A stretch of DNA of 64,000 nucleotides, taken from positions 1,922,001 to 1,986,000 of the forward strand of contig NZ_CP119546.1 in NCBI RefSeq assembly GCF_029277985.1, written 5' to 3'. Below, piece after piece: positions 16,873 to 26,228 of the stretch. How positions within the stretch are numbered: the first letter of the stretch is position 1; each line of letters starts with the position of its first letter. The notes under the pieces were generated by a model. The model saw only the letters and a list, made by a program, of their open reading frames with translations. It ran no database searches and was not told where the DNA came from. This DNA comes from Providencia stuartii. GTDB lineage: Bacteria; Pseudomonadota; Gammaproteobacteria; Enterobacterales; Enterobacteriaceae. Both the position numbers and the translations under genes were made by a program.

Positions 16873-17577
16873 ATGCGACTGGATAAGTTTTTGTCCCAGC
16901 AATTAGGGATTAGTCGGAGTCTGGTAACTCGCGAGCTACGTGCAGGAAAAGTCACTGTCGACGATGAAATTGTTAAATCAGGTGCGCTACAGATTAGCCC
17001 TGAACAATCGGTTGCTTATGAAGGCAGTGTTTTAGTCCATGTTACAGGTCCTCGTTATTTTATGCTGCATAAGCCTGAAGGCTACGTCTGTTCAACTGAC
17101 GACCCGACACACCCGACTATTCTCTATTTTATTGATGAACCGTTAGCCGATAAGCTGCATTCGGCAGGACGCCTTGATATCGATACAACAGGGCTTGTGC
17201 TATTAACGGATGATGGTCAATGGTCGCATCGTATAACGTCACCTAAACATCATTGTGAAAAGACCTATCGGGTCGAATTAGAACACGATATTGCCGATGA
17301 TGTCGCACAGCGCTTTGCTGAAGGCGTCATGCTTAATGGTGAAAAATATCCAACTAAACCTGCACAATTAGAAATAATCACGCCCAAAGAAGTCTTATTG
17401 ACGATCAGTGAAGGTCGCTATCATCAAGTCAAAAGGATGTTTGCGGCTGTTGGAAATCATGTTTGTGGCCTACATCGCGAACGTATTGGTGATATATGGC
17501 TAGATGCTGAGTTGGCACCGGGTGAATATCGAGTGCTGACAGAAGATGAAATTAATAGCGTGACAGTTCCGCGCTAA
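16873..17577 (+). CDS. rsuA: 16S rRNA pseudouridine(516) synthase RsuA
   Basis: The protein has 234 residues from the ATG at 16873 ([14 protein letters not shown], the standard RsuA start). An N-terminal S4 RNA-binding domain (about 1-60) is followed by the synthase domain with the catalytic Asp in [11 protein letters not shown] and the closing [18 protein letters not shown] motif. It converts U516 of 16S rRNA to pseudouridine. It is divergent from radD and about 105 bases ahead of bcr, the same order as in E. coli. Confidence 0.96.
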   Translation: MRLDKFLSQQLGISRSLVTRELRAGKVTVDDEIVKSGALQISPEQSVAYEGSVLVHVTGPRYFMLHKPEGYVCSTDDPTHPTILYFIDEPLADKLHSAGRLDIDTTGLVLLTDDGQWSHRITSPKHHCEKTYRVELEHDIADDVAQRFAEGVMLNGEKYPTKPAQLEIITPKEVLLTISEGRYHQVKRMFAAVGNHVCGLHRERIGDIWLDAELAPGEYRVLTEDEINSVTVPR

Positions 17578-17682
17578 ATACCAAACGTAATACAAAAGAA
17601 GTTTAGTCATGCGAAGTTTATATACGCTTACTGTGTCATTGGCTCGTGCGCCTTAAGCGGAACGAGATAGGAGTTTAAAAGA

Positions 17683-18870
17683 GTGCAACAGCAGACATCA
17701 TCCTACTTAGGATTGATATTAATATTAGGTTTATTATCGATGCTTATGCCTTTGGCCATTGATATGTACCTACCGAGTTTCTTAGCTATGGGTGAGTACT
17801 TCAATGTCGATGAAGGGCGCATCCAAATGACGCTAAATAGCTATATATTTGGCTTTGCGATAGGGCAACTGTTTTATGGACCAATGGCGGATAGCCTAGG
17901 ACGTAAGCCTGTCATTTTAGGTGGTGTTATTGTATTTGCTATCGCATCGGCAGCTTGTGCACTTTCTGAATCCATCGATTCACTCATTCTGTTTAGATTC
18001 CTACATGGTTTTGCGGCAGCGGCAGCGAGTGTTGTGATTAACGCATTAATGAGAGATATGTTTACACGCGATGAATTTTCGCGAAGTATGTCTTTTGTCG
18101 TGTTAGTGATGACGATTGCGCCTTTACTTGCGCCAATTCTCGGCGGAGAAATGATGCGTTGGTTCTCATGGCACGCTATTTTCTGGAGTATTGCGATTGC
18201 TGCTGTTTTGGCTGTTATTCTAGTTAGCTTATTTATACGTGAAACGTTGCCTGTTGAGAAACGTCAGCCATTCCATTTAGGTAATACCTTAAAACAATTT
18301 GCGACCTTGTTTCGTGCAAAGCAGGTTCTATTTTATATCCTCGCAAGTTCATTTTCATTTTCAGGCATGTTTTCATTCTTGAATGCAGGGCCATTTGTCT
18401 ATATTGAGCTTAACGGTGTATCTCCTCAAGATTTCGGTTACTTTTTTGGTATTAATATTGTTTTCTTATTTTTAATGACAACCTTAAATAGCCGTTATGT
18501 AAGACGCTTTGGTGCGGAGCATATGCTCTACCTTGGAATTATTGTGCAATTTACCATGGGTATTTGGTTATTAGCCACAACAGCACTTGATGTCGGTTTC
18601 TGGGCTTTAGTGCTTGGTGTTGCTGTCTATGTCAGTGGCATTGCGATGATCACGTCTAATGCGATGGCGGTGATTTTGGATAACTACCCACATATTGCAG
18701 GAACCGTATCTTCATTAGCGGGAACGATTCGCTTTTCGATTGCGGCGTTAATTGGCTCATTGATATCGTTGATTCCGGCTAAATCCGCATGGCCGATGGT
18801 TGGCTCGATGGTCGCCTGTGTTGCCTTTTCTATGTTATTTGTTTTATTAGCTAAACGCGCTAAAAAATAA
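17683..18870 (+). CDS. bcr: Bcr/CflA drug efflux MFS transporter
   Basis: The 395-residue protein starts at GTG 17683. Twelve membrane segments are visible. [12 protein letters not shown] near the first helix is the motif of the Bcr/CflA (DHA1) drug:H+ antiporters, and the loop 2-3 motif [16 protein letters not shown] is the MFS signature. E. coli Bcr confers bicyclomycin and sulfonamide resistance and exports cysteine. It follows rsuA and is followed by a GC-rich hairpin. Confidence 0.93.
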   Translation: MQQQTSSYLGLILILGLLSMLMPLAIDMYLPSFLAMGEYFNVDEGRIQMTLNSYIFGFAIGQLFYGPMADSLGRKPVILGGVIVFAIASAACALSESIDSLILFRFLHGFAAAAASVVINALMRDMFTRDEFSRSMSFVVLVMTIAPLLAPILGGEMMRWFSWHAIFWSIAIAAVLAVILVSLFIRETLPVEKRQPFHLGNTLKQFATLFRAKQVLFYILASSFSFSGMFSFLNAGPFVYIELNGVSPQDFGYFFGINIVFLFLMTTLNSRYVRRFGAEHMLYLGIIVQFTMGIWLLATTALDVGFWALVLGVAVYVSGIAMITSNAMAVILDNYPHIAGTVSSLAGTIRFSIAALIGSLISLIPAKSAWPMVGSMVACVAFSMLFVLLAKRAKK

Positions 18871-18894
18871 ACGACGATCAGTTTCTATCATGTC

Positions 18895-18922
18895 AAGCGG
18901 CTTCTGTTGTTTTAAGCCGCTT
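18895..18922 (+). terminator. Hairpin after bcr
   Basis: AAGCGGCTT (18895-18903) pairs with AAGCCGCTT (18914-18922). The T tract is poor, so termination strength is uncertain. Confidence 0.55.
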
Positions 18923-19550
18923 ACCCGCATTAATTTCAGTTAGTCACCATATTTATTTGAATAGTGTTAAGTAAAAATTAACTACTCGATAAAACCGAAT
19001 TCATCTTCAGTAAAATTAGAATTTCTGTATAAAAATGATCTGGGTCAACTATCATTTGATTAACGTTTGTTAAATTTATGTATTAAACTAAGCTGATTGG
19101 AGTTAAGTGAAAAATTGGTTGAGATGATGATTTTTATTCAAAATAACTCAGTTTATTATTAACCTCCGTTTAGTAATGTAAAAAAAATGGCTAATAGTTA
19201 GTCTTAATGTTGAATTTCAATAGTAAAAAAAATTTAAAGTTTAACATTCTGGGTAAAAAAATTCGTATGCAAGGATTTGTGTCACAAAAATTTAACGACA
19301 CGAGCAATAATTAATGTTATATTTAGGTATGATAATTTAACAAACACGTTACTTTTGTGAGTTGTAGCGAATTCGGTTTGAACGAGGTTTGATGAAGTTT
19401 ACTGAGCTCTAAGGATTAACTTAGAGGAGGGAGAATCAAATTGCTTAGGAGTAGGGGGGATTTATGGAAAAAACTCTACTCAGCGTTGATTAGGTAAATG
19501 GATCTCGTTCAGCAAATAATATGATGGTTAGGTAGCAATAGGAATTTGTT
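18923..19550. other. Long AT-rich gap before yejG
   Basis: About 630 bases without a supported gene. The last 130 bases probably form the yejG 5' leader, with purine-rich ribosome-site-like stretches at 19424-19431 and 19447-19459 and a nine-codon mini frame at 19464-19493. A 35-codon basic frame near 19207 has no ribosome site and was not accepted. Confidence 0.45.
19464..19493 (+). CDS. Possible 9-residue leader peptide of yejG
   Basis: ATG at 19464 begins MEKTLLSVD followed by TAG. The run AGGAGTAGGGGGG lies just upstream, and GAGTAG in it (19449-19454) is complementary to CTACTC inside the frame (19476-19481). Translation could therefore compete with hairpin formation. It may equally be part of an untranslated leader. 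Confidence 0.3.
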   Translation: MEKTLLSVD

Positions 19551-19892
19551 GTGGAAAAATCAGGTCTTTCGGTAGTGCACAGGCTGCCGCAAAGCTACCG
19601 CTGGTTATCTGGAAAAATAGGGACTGATGTTGAAGTGGTACCTACAGATGATTTTGGTAGCGATAAACTTGTGGGGCTGAAATTACTCAGTCATGACTGT
19701 GCGACAGATTGCATCGCAATGAAGCAGTTATCAGAATCATTGTCTGAATTGCAAATTGAAAGTGCAATTTTAGAGTGGCAAAAAGAAGTTTGCCTCTTTA
19801 TTCATGCAAATGATGAGCTTGCGGCAATGTGTCGCTTAAAGGCCGATGGCGTTGCTATTGCCGAGCTTGGATCAGGTTTCTATTCGTCTTAA
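19551..19892 (+). CDS. yejG: YejG-family protein
   Basis: The 113-residue protein starts at GTG 19551 with AGGAA upstream. It aligns over its length with E. coli YejG (114 residues): VHRLPQSYRW near the start, VGLKLLSHD in the middle and AAMCRLKADGVAIAELGS at the end. The function is not established; E. coli work links YejG to aminoglycoside response, but that is weak evidence here. It keeps the E. coli position near bcr. A strong terminator follows. Confidence 0.88.
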   Translation: MEKSGLSVVHRLPQSYRWLSGKIGTDVEVVPTDDFGSDKLVGLKLLSHDCATDCIAMKQLSESLSELQIESAILEWQKEVCLFIHANDELAAMCRLKADGVAIAELGSGFYSS

Positions 19893-19913
19893 TAAAACCG
19901 TATTGAATACAAT

Positions 19914-19950
19914 AAAAAAGCTTCCAGTTTTTAAACTTGGAAGCTTTTTT
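19914..19950. terminator. Bidirectional terminator yejG / mepS
   Basis: AAAAAAGCTTCCA (19914-19926) and TGGAAGCTTTTTT (19938-19950) form a 13-bp stem with A and T runs at its base, placed between convergent genes. Confidence 0.9.
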
Positions 19951-19980
19951 ATTGGCAAGGGATTAATGAGATTTTACAGC

Positions 19981-20562
19981 TTATGAGCCATTAATAACAC
20001 GACGGCCCGCGTAGTATCTTTTGCTCCAATACTCATTGGTCATTTCAGAAACGATAACACCGCTACTGGTAGAAGCGTGAACAAATTTATTATCGCCGAT
20101 ATAAATGCCAACGTGTTTCATGCGACGACCTGTTTTAAATAAAACTAAGTCACCTGCTTTTAAATTATTGCGTTTGACGCTCTGTCCTGAAGACTCTTGT
20201 TCCGAGGTGGTGCGAGGCAAAGCAACACCGAATTGTTCGATAAAGGTGCGCTGAACAAAACTTGAACAATCAATACCACTCTTTGTTGTACCGCCTAGGC
20301 GATAGCTGACCCCTTTCCAGTTAGCGTATTGGTCCATAATTTTCGATTTGGTATCGACGCTCTGGACGAGTTGTTCAAACTCATCTTGCGAAGCCATCGC
20401 TAAAGAGTCAGAAGAACCATTTAACATGCGAGGTTCAGAGTGGGGAGTACGTTGAGCATTCTTTGAAGAATTAGGGGTAGTACAAGCTGAAAGTGCCGCG
20501 GCAATCGCGATTGCTGGTATAATGCGCAAAATGTTGCGCTTAAATTTTTCAGATGTTGCCAT
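19981..20562 (-). CDS. mepS: Murein DD-endopeptidase MepS (Spr)
   Basis: The protein has 193 residues from the ATG at 20562; 14 extra residues upstream in frame are unlikely. A lipoprotein signal ends at LSAC (about residue 28). The NlpC/P60 catalytic domain carries the Cys in GIDCSSFVQ and the His residues in [16 protein letters not shown]. MepS cleaves the 4-3 cross-links of peptidoglycan so that new strands can be inserted; it is degraded by NlpI-Prc in E. coli. Upstream is a long noncoding stretch with a CRP-like half-site. Confidence 0.95.
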   Translation of the reverse strand: MATSEKFKRNILRIIPAIAIAAALSACTTPNSSKNAQRTPHSEPRMLNGSSDSLAMASQDEFEQLVQSVDTKSKIMDQYANWKGVSYRLGGTTKSGIDCSSFVQRTFIEQFGVALPRTTSEQESSGQSVKRNNLKAGDLVLFKTGRRMKHVGIYIGDNKFVHASTSSGVIVSEMTNEYWSKRYYAGRRVINGS

Positions 20563-21136
20563 TATTCTCGATATCCCTTGCCATTTTGTTTTGTGTTTTT
20601 CCACACAATAAACGTAAACTTATCCCTGTGAAAAACGCATTTTATCAAATGCAACACTAGCTTTTCACAGAAAGTGTTTAATACAGAACAACTAAACTTT
20701 GTATATGAATGTAAATAAACTGCACGCCGTAGAAGAAAATGTGTGATATGTAAACACAATAACAGCCAGCTAGGCAGACACTCATCGTTAAAATTTGGCA
20801 GTTGCATACTTATTTCGCCAAACATAGAGAGCATACATAAACAGAACTGAAATGGCGAGTTAATAAGGGGATAATTTACAAAACATTATATTAAATACGA
20901 ATAGAGTAAGGGTTTTGGCGGCTTTTTGTTAAAAAAATAGAACTTTAACTGTTAAGTGAACAAAGAATATAATAAAAATAACGATCTAGATCACATTTCA
21001 AGTCGGCTTGCTGCAATTATTAACGATTAAGACACTCTTAAATGTAAAGAAGTTTAAATTTACTTAAGCTGACCAACTTAAATAGTGATGGCAAACTCAT
21101 TATCGTTAACCATCACTATACTGTAGGCATACCAAG
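20563..21136. other. Upstream region of mepS
   Basis: About 570 bases lie between yrbL and mepS, both on the minus strand. A 90-codon frame here (20562-20834, minus) ends by overlapping the mepS start but has no ribosome site. At 20983-20999, CGATCTAGATCACATTT matches half of the ideal CRP site and most of its centre. Otherwise the region is AT-rich and empty. Confidence 0.45.
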
Positions 21137-21760
21137 TTAGCGAGTCAGTATCTGCATGTTGGCGAGTTTAATATGGTATTCGTTATATATTCGTCGTTCA
21201 AAATCAGCAAATCGGCGAGAGAGTGTTGTTCGCGCTAGCGTTGACGAAAAATAATCGACGGGAATTAAATTCGCACTGCCGAGGTTATCAATGATCACAA
21301 ATTGACCATGAGGCTTATAACCTAATTGGTAGACAATATTGTAAGGCTTTAATGCCATTGTCACTATGGCGTCTTTAAATATCGTTTTTTTAAAAATATC
21401 ATACGCAATTCGCATATTTTTTTGATGTTTTAAAAAATAGTTTTTATTTTTAAAAAAATAATCAAGTGTATTAGATACAGCCCCTGTTTTATCTTTAATT
21501 AACTGAAATACATAACCCGTCCCCATGTTTGTTTCCTGAGTACCATAATAATCGGAGATTGTCTCTGACGACGATTTATTTCGATAAATCCGTTTGTAAT
21601 ATTTTATTTCGCGTATCGTCTCTTTATCATCTCTATCTGCATGATGCACTTTTACGCATAAATCCTCACGTTCAGGATGATGATAACACGCTCGTTGCCG
21701 TCCACTGGCAATCAATTGCGATGGACTAAGTACGATAGGCTTTGCAAGTAATGTCTTCAT
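21137..21760 (-). CDS. yrbL: YrbL-family protein
   Basis: The 207-residue protein resembles E. coli YrbL (210 residues), a PhoP- and BasR-regulated protein with a degenerate kinase-like fold. Conserved pieces are LIASGRQRACYHHPERED near the start, REIKYYKRI, and GHP-like MALKPYNIVYQLGYKPHGQFVIIDNLG in the C-terminal half. The function is unknown. A lone TGTTTA half-site (21822-21827, minus) could belong to a PhoP box but is not convincing. It is monocistronic. Confidence 0.85.
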   Translation of the reverse strand: MKTLLAKPIVLSPSQLIASGRQRACYHHPEREDLCVKVHHADRDDKETIREIKYYKRIYRNKSSSETISDYYGTQETNMGTGYVFQLIKDKTGAVSNTLDYFFKNKNYFLKHQKNMRIAYDIFKKTIFKDAIVTMALKPYNIVYQLGYKPHGQFVIIDNLGSANLIPVDYFSSTLARTTLSRRFADFERRIYNEYHIKLANMQILTR

Positions 21761-22078
21761 ATTATAGCCATTAAGTGAATGTGAATTAGGTCGACTAAGG
21801 CTGTTGCCTTATTTATAAAAATAAACAGGCTAATTTTAATGGATAAGAAAGAAGGAAAGTGGCAATCTGTGTGATCGCTTGTTATTTTGTGATCAGGTTA
21901 TCTTATTATATTTTATTTCTTAGAGTTAAAGAAAAATAAAAAACTACGGCTATCAGTTAAATATCATTTCATTCATTCAAATTAGAATCTCGTCATTCAG
22001 TGATAAAAATAAAAAACAATTTAAATATAAATAATTTATTACAAATGACGATAACTTAATTTTTAATGGATGCTTTTT
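21761..22078. other. Divergent promoter region yrbL / fimbrial-like gene
   Basis: Very AT-rich, about 320 bases, with no frame of note. It should hold both promoters; I cannot assign boxes beyond the single TGTTTA half-site. Confidence 0.35.
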
Positions 22079-22417
22079 ATGAAACTTATAGTCAATAAAA
22101 TTTCCATAGCAGCAATATTGGCAATCACAGTCATTAACTATTTACCAATAGCACAAGCGAAAGAAAAAACAGTAATCGGTAGTGGCACGATTACATTTAC
22201 GGGGGCTATCGTTGCATCGCCATGTCAAATCGGGACATATCAGGAAAATGTTCAAACCACTTGCTGGAACGATAGCGGTAAGCCCGTGACAACGCAAATC
22301 TCCCTAAAGACCTTAAAAAAAGGCACTCAAGAGCTGCCAAATAACAAAGGGACTCAAAGCTTTAAATGGATAGATAAAGCACAGACTCTGGGTGTGTATA
22401 CACTGATATATAACTGA
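22079..22417 (+). CDS. Short fimbrial-subunit-like secreted protein
   Basis: The protein has 112 residues from the ATG at 22079 (GGA 8 bases upstream). A signal peptide ends at AQAKEKT, and the mature start GSGTITFTGAIVASPCQI is the donor-strand and first-Cys region of chaperone-usher pilins. The second Cys follows in TTCWND. It stops well short of a usual 150-170-residue pilin and has no usher or chaperone gene nearby. It may be a stand-alone fimbrial-like protein or a relic of a larger pilin. Confidence is moderate. Confidence 0.6.
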   Translation: MKLIVNKISIAAILAITVINYLPIAQAKEKTVIGSGTITFTGAIVASPCQIGTYQENVQTTCWNDSGKPVTTQISLKTLKKGTQELPNNKGTQSFKWIDKAQTLGVYTLIYN

Positions 22418-22480
22418 TTTGAAAAGAGTCATATGATTTAAAGCAGGAAAGCGAATTCAAATTGTATAAAGTTCGAAAGC

Positions 22481-22502
22481 CCTATGGGCGTCCGCCCATA
22501 GG
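22481..22502. terminator. Hairpin between fimbrial-like gene and efpL
   Basis: CCTATGGGC (22481-22489) and GCCCATAGG (22494-22502) form a perfect 9-bp stem with a 4-base loop between two convergent genes. Confidence 0.75.
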
Positions 22503-22514
22503 TGATAACAACAA

Positions 22515-23087
22515 TTAATCGCAGCGACCCATATAACGACGCTCAGGAATATGGATACGAATTTTTTCGCCGCTGGTGAGGTATTCAGGAACTTGAACCG
22601 TTAAACCGGTAGCCATTGTTGCAGGCTTTGTACGTGCGCTCGCAGAAGCCCCTTTAATGGCGGGAGTGGTTTCTACGATGACCATATCGACAGTTTGAGG
22701 TAATTCGAGTGCAAGGACTTGACCATCCATTGTTAGCACTTGCATGCCAGGTAGGCCTTCTTCAGGAATAAACAATAATTCCTCTTCAATATCCGCACGT
22801 TTAAATAGATAAGGCGTATAGTCTTCATTGTCCATAAAGACATATTCATCACCATCGATATAAGAGAAACTAACAGCTCGGCGAGTGAGTGAGATAGTCT
22901 CTAAAATATCATCACCTTTAAAACGCTCTTCGACTTTTTGCCCTGTTTTAATGTCAGTAAAGCGCATTTTGTATAAAGTGCTGGCACCACGAGCGCTTGG
23001 CGCTTGAATATCAATGTCTTTAACCAACAACAGTTTGCCATTGTAATTCACTGCAAAACCGCGTTTGATTTCATTGGCCTTTGCCAT
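22515..23087 (-). CDS. efpL: Elongation factor P-like protein EfpL (YeiP)
   Basis: The 190-residue protein follows E. coli YeiP (190 residues) closely: [28 protein letters not shown] at the N terminus and [15 protein letters not shown] at the C terminus. It has the three-domain EF-P fold. EfpL rescues ribosomes stalled on proline and other difficult motifs and, unlike EF-P, is not lysylated. An Arg-containing loop replaces the modified residue ([11 protein letters not shown]). The downstream hairpin serves as its terminator. Confidence 0.95.
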   Translation of the reverse strand: MAKANEIKRGFAVNYNGKLLLVKDIDIQAPSARGASTLYKMRFTDIKTGQKVEERFKGDDILETISLTRRAVSFSYIDGDEYVFMDNEDYTPYLFKRADIEEELLFIPEEGLPGMQVLTMDGQVLALELPQTVDMVIVETTPAIKGASASARTKPATMATGLTVQVPEYLTSGEKIRIHIPERRYMGRCD

Positions 23088-23178
23088 ATATAACCTTCTT
23101 GATTGTCTTCATAAAAGAGTGCGACAAAATTACTCGCAGATAGGCGATTAGGCAAGATAGTAAACACATTTTTCAGCA

Positions 23179-23209
23179 AAAAAATCTCCCCAGTGACTTA
23201 GCTGGGGAG
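23179..23209 (-). terminator. Terminator of mtr
   Basis: On the minus strand CTCCCCAG pairs with CTGGGGAG (23186-23193 / 23202-23209) and is followed by seven T, 11 bases after the mtr stop. Confidence 0.85.
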
Positions 23210-23219
23210 GGATGTTCAA

Positions 23220-24464
23220 TTAATAGACTGGGAGTAACCCAAATAAGGAAAGTATGTGTGCTACAGCATTAATGACACCGAATAGAATGACAAACAGAAT
23301 AATACTGATACCACCAGGAGCCTGATAGCTGTTGTTTGGAAAACGTTTACGACTCGCTTTAGCCATTAATGCAGGTACGATGACAGCCCAAATTGTCGCG
23401 GCAAGACCAGCAAAACCAATCGCGTAGATAAAACCATTAGGGAAAACGAGTGCAAAGACAGTTGGTGGCAAAAATGTGATTAGGGCAGATTTAAAGCGAC
23501 CTTGTTTGCTGTCATTAAATTTAAAGAAGTCAGCAATAAAATCAAATAAACCAAGTGATACACCTAAAAATGAACTTGCCAATGCCATATAGGAAAATAG
23601 CGTCAAAAATTGGGAAATGAAATCGCTATTCGTCGATGCATTCATTTGTTTCAATAATGCACCAATGTTATTGCCTTCTTCACGAATTTGAATAAACGCG
23701 GAGCGTGGGATGTTACCTTGAACCGCATACTGCCACAGGATATAAATCGCAACAGTAATAATAGCGCCATACACAAGACTACGTACAACAGAACGACTAT
23801 CTTTATTGTAATACTTAACTAGACCTGGAACATTACCGTGATAACCAAATGACGTTAATAAGTAAGGTAATGCAGCGAGTGCATACGGTAAATAGTGGGC
23901 ATTACCTTGATCGACTTGGTTGAGTAGAATTGAAGGGGATGCTGTTGTGACCATGCCACCAATAGACATCACAAAGGTGATGACCATACCGCCGATTAAA
24001 ATCGTGCTTAAACGGTCAACGGCACGTGTCGATAACCAAACAAAGAAAGCGACCAGAAGCGCAAAGAACAACCCAGAAACGGCTTGAGGAACCGCCATGT
24101 AACTAGATAAGTTCTCAGAAATAATGGAGCTTCCCGCGGATATATAAGCATAAGTCAAAATATACAGCACGAAAGTAATGGATAGACCATTAAGTGAGTT
24201 CCATATCGGTCCTAATAAATCTTTGACCATAGTATGAAAGCTGGCACCAGCAGGGTAATTCATATTGGCTTCTAAAATCATTAACCCTGAAAGCAGCATG
24301 CAAACAAAGGTATAGATTAAAAGCACGATAGAGCCTGTAAACCAAACACCAGAGGTCACCATGGGGATTGAAAACATACCAGCGCCAACGGCTGTACCCG
24401 CGATAATCATTGCGCCACCTAAGATGGAGGGCTGTTTGATTGTTTTTGTTGTATCAACAGACAT
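23220..24464 (-). CDS. mtr: Tryptophan-specific transporter Mtr
   Basis: The 414-residue membrane protein of the HAAAP (aromatic amino-acid) family has eleven helices. GGAMIIAGTAVGAGMFSIP, YHGNVPGLVKYY and PNGFIYAIGFAGLAATIWA are Mtr motifs, and the end AHILSLFGLLPVY matches E. coli Mtr. It is a high-affinity tryptophan:H+ symporter; in E. coli it is controlled by TrpR and TyrR. Two TGTAAA half-boxes 25 bp apart (24524, 24549) lie upstream and might be TyrR sites, but they are imperfect. TnaB and TyrP are the alternatives; the C terminus favours Mtr. Confidence 0.88.
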   Translation of the reverse strand: MSVDTTKTIKQPSILGGAMIIAGTAVGAGMFSIPMVTSGVWFTGSIVLLIYTFVCMLLSGLMILEANMNYPAGASFHTMVKDLLGPIWNSLNGLSITFVLYILTYAYISAGSSIISENLSSYMAVPQAVSGLFFALLVAFFVWLSTRAVDRLSTILIGGMVITFVMSIGGMVTTASPSILLNQVDQGNAHYLPYALAALPYLLTSFGYHGNVPGLVKYYNKDSRSVVRSLVYGAIITVAIYILWQYAVQGNIPRSAFIQIREEGNNIGALLKQMNASTNSDFISQFLTLFSYMALASSFLGVSLGLFDFIADFFKFNDSKQGRFKSALITFLPPTVFALVFPNGFIYAIGFAGLAATIWAVIVPALMAKASRKRFPNNSYQAPGGISIILFVILFGVINAVAHILSLFGLLPVY

Positions 24465-24523
24465 GGGAACTCCCGATTAATGTTTCTTTGTACTAGCTTA
24501 ATGATACAGACGGTGTGTGTTGA

Positions 24524-24554
24524 TGTAAATAATAATTAACGGACAAATGTAAAA
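24524..24554. promoter_or_regulatory. Possible TyrR half-boxes of mtr
   Basis: TGTAAA occurs at 24524-24529 and 24549-24554. The first continues N6-TTAACG, resembling the TyrR palindrome TGTAAA-N6-TTTACA. The match is partial; the main support is that E. coli mtr is TyrR-regulated. Confidence 0.25.
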
Positions 24555-24627
24555 AATTAAGAGTAATTATAATGAGTTGGATGATTATTGTACAAATGAC
24601 GCAATGCCATTTGCACAAAAGGAAGCC

Positions 24628-25065
24628 TTAAGCGGGATGGTGATAAAATTGTTGGTTCAACCATAGGTCGATAGCATTGCGGCTAGCTTCAAAGTGTGGT
24701 TCAGGCAACTCATTAGGCGCAACCCACATTAGGCTTTCACACTTATCAGCCTCCATAATTTGCGGCTCTACGTCACCGTTGTATTCAACATGCATACAAA
24801 TAGAAACGGTATGTTTGCCTTCCTGTTGATAGGTATTCACATTATTACTAATACCAAAAACAGTTGGGGTAGTAATATCAATACCAATTTCCTCTTTTAT
24901 TTCACGAATAGCACATGCCTCGAATGATTCACCCGCATCGACGTGCCCACCGAAAATAGACCAGTACGGTGCGTGTTGGCTGCTGCGTTTCCCCATTAAA
25001 ATTTGGCCTTGTTGATTCGTGATAATGACTCCCACACCAACGACAACACCATCAACAATAGACAT
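24628..25065 (-). CDS. Nudix hydrolase
   Basis: The 145-residue protein carries the Nudix box GGHVDAGESFEACAIREIKEEIG (about residues 39-61, fitting GX5EX7REUXEEXGU). Such enzymes cleave nucleoside diphosphates linked to another group; opening residues VVVGVGVIITNQQGQILMGKR are typical of MutT/NudG-like members. The specific substrate cannot be assigned. It stands alone between mtr and divergent fruK. Confidence 0.85.
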   Translation of the reverse strand: MSIVDGVVVGVGVIITNQQGQILMGKRSSQHAPYWSIFGGHVDAGESFEACAIREIKEEIGIDITTPTVFGISNNVNTYQQEGKHTVSICMHVEYNGDVEPQIMEADKCESLMWVAPNELPEPHFEASRNAIDLWLNQQFYHHPA

Positions 25066-25226
25066 GAGTTCTCCTTATATTCTTTATTTTAAGCCGGCTA
25101 ATATTGCCAGTTTAGTCTAGAAAAACAATCAGGAAAAACTACAAATATCACTGAAGCCATTGTGTTTTAATGGTATAACTATGGTTAGCATGTATACGAC
25201 AATAACGATAAGGGAGATTCGAGGTT

Positions 25227-26162
25227 ATGACTCGCCGGGTTGCTACAATTACATTAAATCCTGCTTATGATCTTGTTGGGCTGTGCCCATCAATCGAAGT
25301 CGGTGAAGTCAACTTAGTGAAAACAGCTAGCCTCAATGCAGGAGGCAAAGGGGTTAACGTCGCAAAAGTTTTACGAGACCTTGGAATCGATATCACCGTA
25401 AGTGGTTTTATGGGAAAAGATAACCAAGAAGAGTTCCAACATTTTTTCAGTGATAACGGAATGGCAAACCGTTTTCATATGGTGCCAGGTAGGACAAGAA
25501 TTAACGTTAAATTGACGGAAAATAACGGTGAATCGACCGATTTTAATTTTTCTGGTTTTGATGTTAGTAAAGAAGACTGGAATCGTTTCTCAACGGAATC
25601 ACTCAATTGGTTAGGCCATTTTGATATGGTGGTGGTCAGTGGAAGCTTACCGAATGGTATTGAAGCTGAGGAATTCACTCGCTGGATGAGCCGACTGCGT
25701 CAATTGTGCCCGTGTATTATTTTTGATAGCAGCCGTGAAGCATTAAAAGCGGGTTTGAAAGCATCGCCATGGTTAGTTAAACCCAATCGCCATGAATTGG
25801 AAATGTGGGTTGGGCGCAAGTTACCCGATCTGAAAGATGTCATTGAAGCGGCACATGAACTTCGCGATAAAGGCATCTCTCATGTGGTGATATCGTTAGG
25901 TGAAGAAGGCGCGTTATGGGTCAATGCCTCAGGCTCTTGGTTGGCTAAGCCACCACATTGTGAAGTTGTCAGTACCGTTGGTGCTGGTGACTCGATGGTA
26001 GCGGGCCTAGCGTATGGATTGTTAAATGGTGAGTCGAGCGCACACACACTCCGTATGGCAACGGCAATTTCAGCACTATCGGTCTCACAACCGGATGTTG
26101 GCTTAAAAAATCGTAATAAACTTGCGGATATGATGGCAAAAATTGAAATGGAGTCTTTGTAA
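25227..26162 (+). CDS. fruK: 1-phosphofructokinase FruK (without fruBA)
   Basis: The 311-residue PfkB-family kinase is nearly collinear with E. coli FruK (312 residues): MTRRVATITLNPAYDLVGLCP start, NAGGKGVNVAKVL, and the catalytic STVGAGDSMVAGLAYG motif with the base Asp. It phosphorylates fructose-1-phosphate to the 1,6-bisphosphate. In E. coli it lies between fruB and fruA of the fructose PTS; here neither neighbour is present, although nfo, yeiH, yeiE and lysP follow in E. coli order. No Cra site is evident upstream. Confidence 0.93.
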   Translation: MTRRVATITLNPAYDLVGLCPSIEVGEVNLVKTASLNAGGKGVNVAKVLRDLGIDITVSGFMGKDNQEEFQHFFSDNGMANRFHMVPGRTRINVKLTENNGESTDFNFSGFDVSKEDWNRFSTESLNWLGHFDMVVVSGSLPNGIEAEEFTRWMSRLRQLCPCIIFDSSREALKAGLKASPWLVKPNRHELEMWVGRKLPDLKDVIEAAHELRDKGISHVVISLGEEGALWVNASGSWLAKPPHCEVVSTVGAGDSMVAGLAYGLLNGESSAHTLRMATAISALSVSQPDVGLKNRNKLADMMAKIEMESL

Positions 26163-26188
26163 ATAACCCCATTACAAGATGCATAATT

Positions 26189-26219
26189 TCAAGGCGGTTA
26201 AGGAAACTTACCGCCTTGA
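26189..26219. terminator. Terminator fruK / nfo
   Basis: TCAAGGCGGT (26189-26198) and ACCGCCTTGA (26210-26219) pair between convergent genes; an inner TAAG / CTTA stem is closed by a GAAA tetraloop. Confidence 0.8.
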
Positions 26220-26228
26220 TTCTATTGA

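Noticed and set aside
19207..19317. 35-codon basic frame (starts MLNFNSKKN).
   Set aside because: No ribosome site or promoter near; Lys and Asn-rich content is what AT-rich noncoding DNA gives by chance.
20562..20834. 90-codon minus-strand frame ending on the mepS start (TAATG overlap).
   Set aside because: No ribosome site at any of its starts, odd composition, and no family resemblance. Probably an open stretch in the mepS upstream region.
23220..24464. TnaB or TyrP in place of Mtr.
   Set aside because: The C-terminal end (AHILSLFGLLPVY) and several loop motifs match Mtr better, and no tnaA gene is nearby.
25227..26162. PfkB (6-phosphofructokinase II) or tagatose-6-phosphate kinase instead of FruK.
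   Set aside because: Near full-length agreement with E. coli FruK, including the N terminus and the ATP-binding end, makes FruK much more likely.
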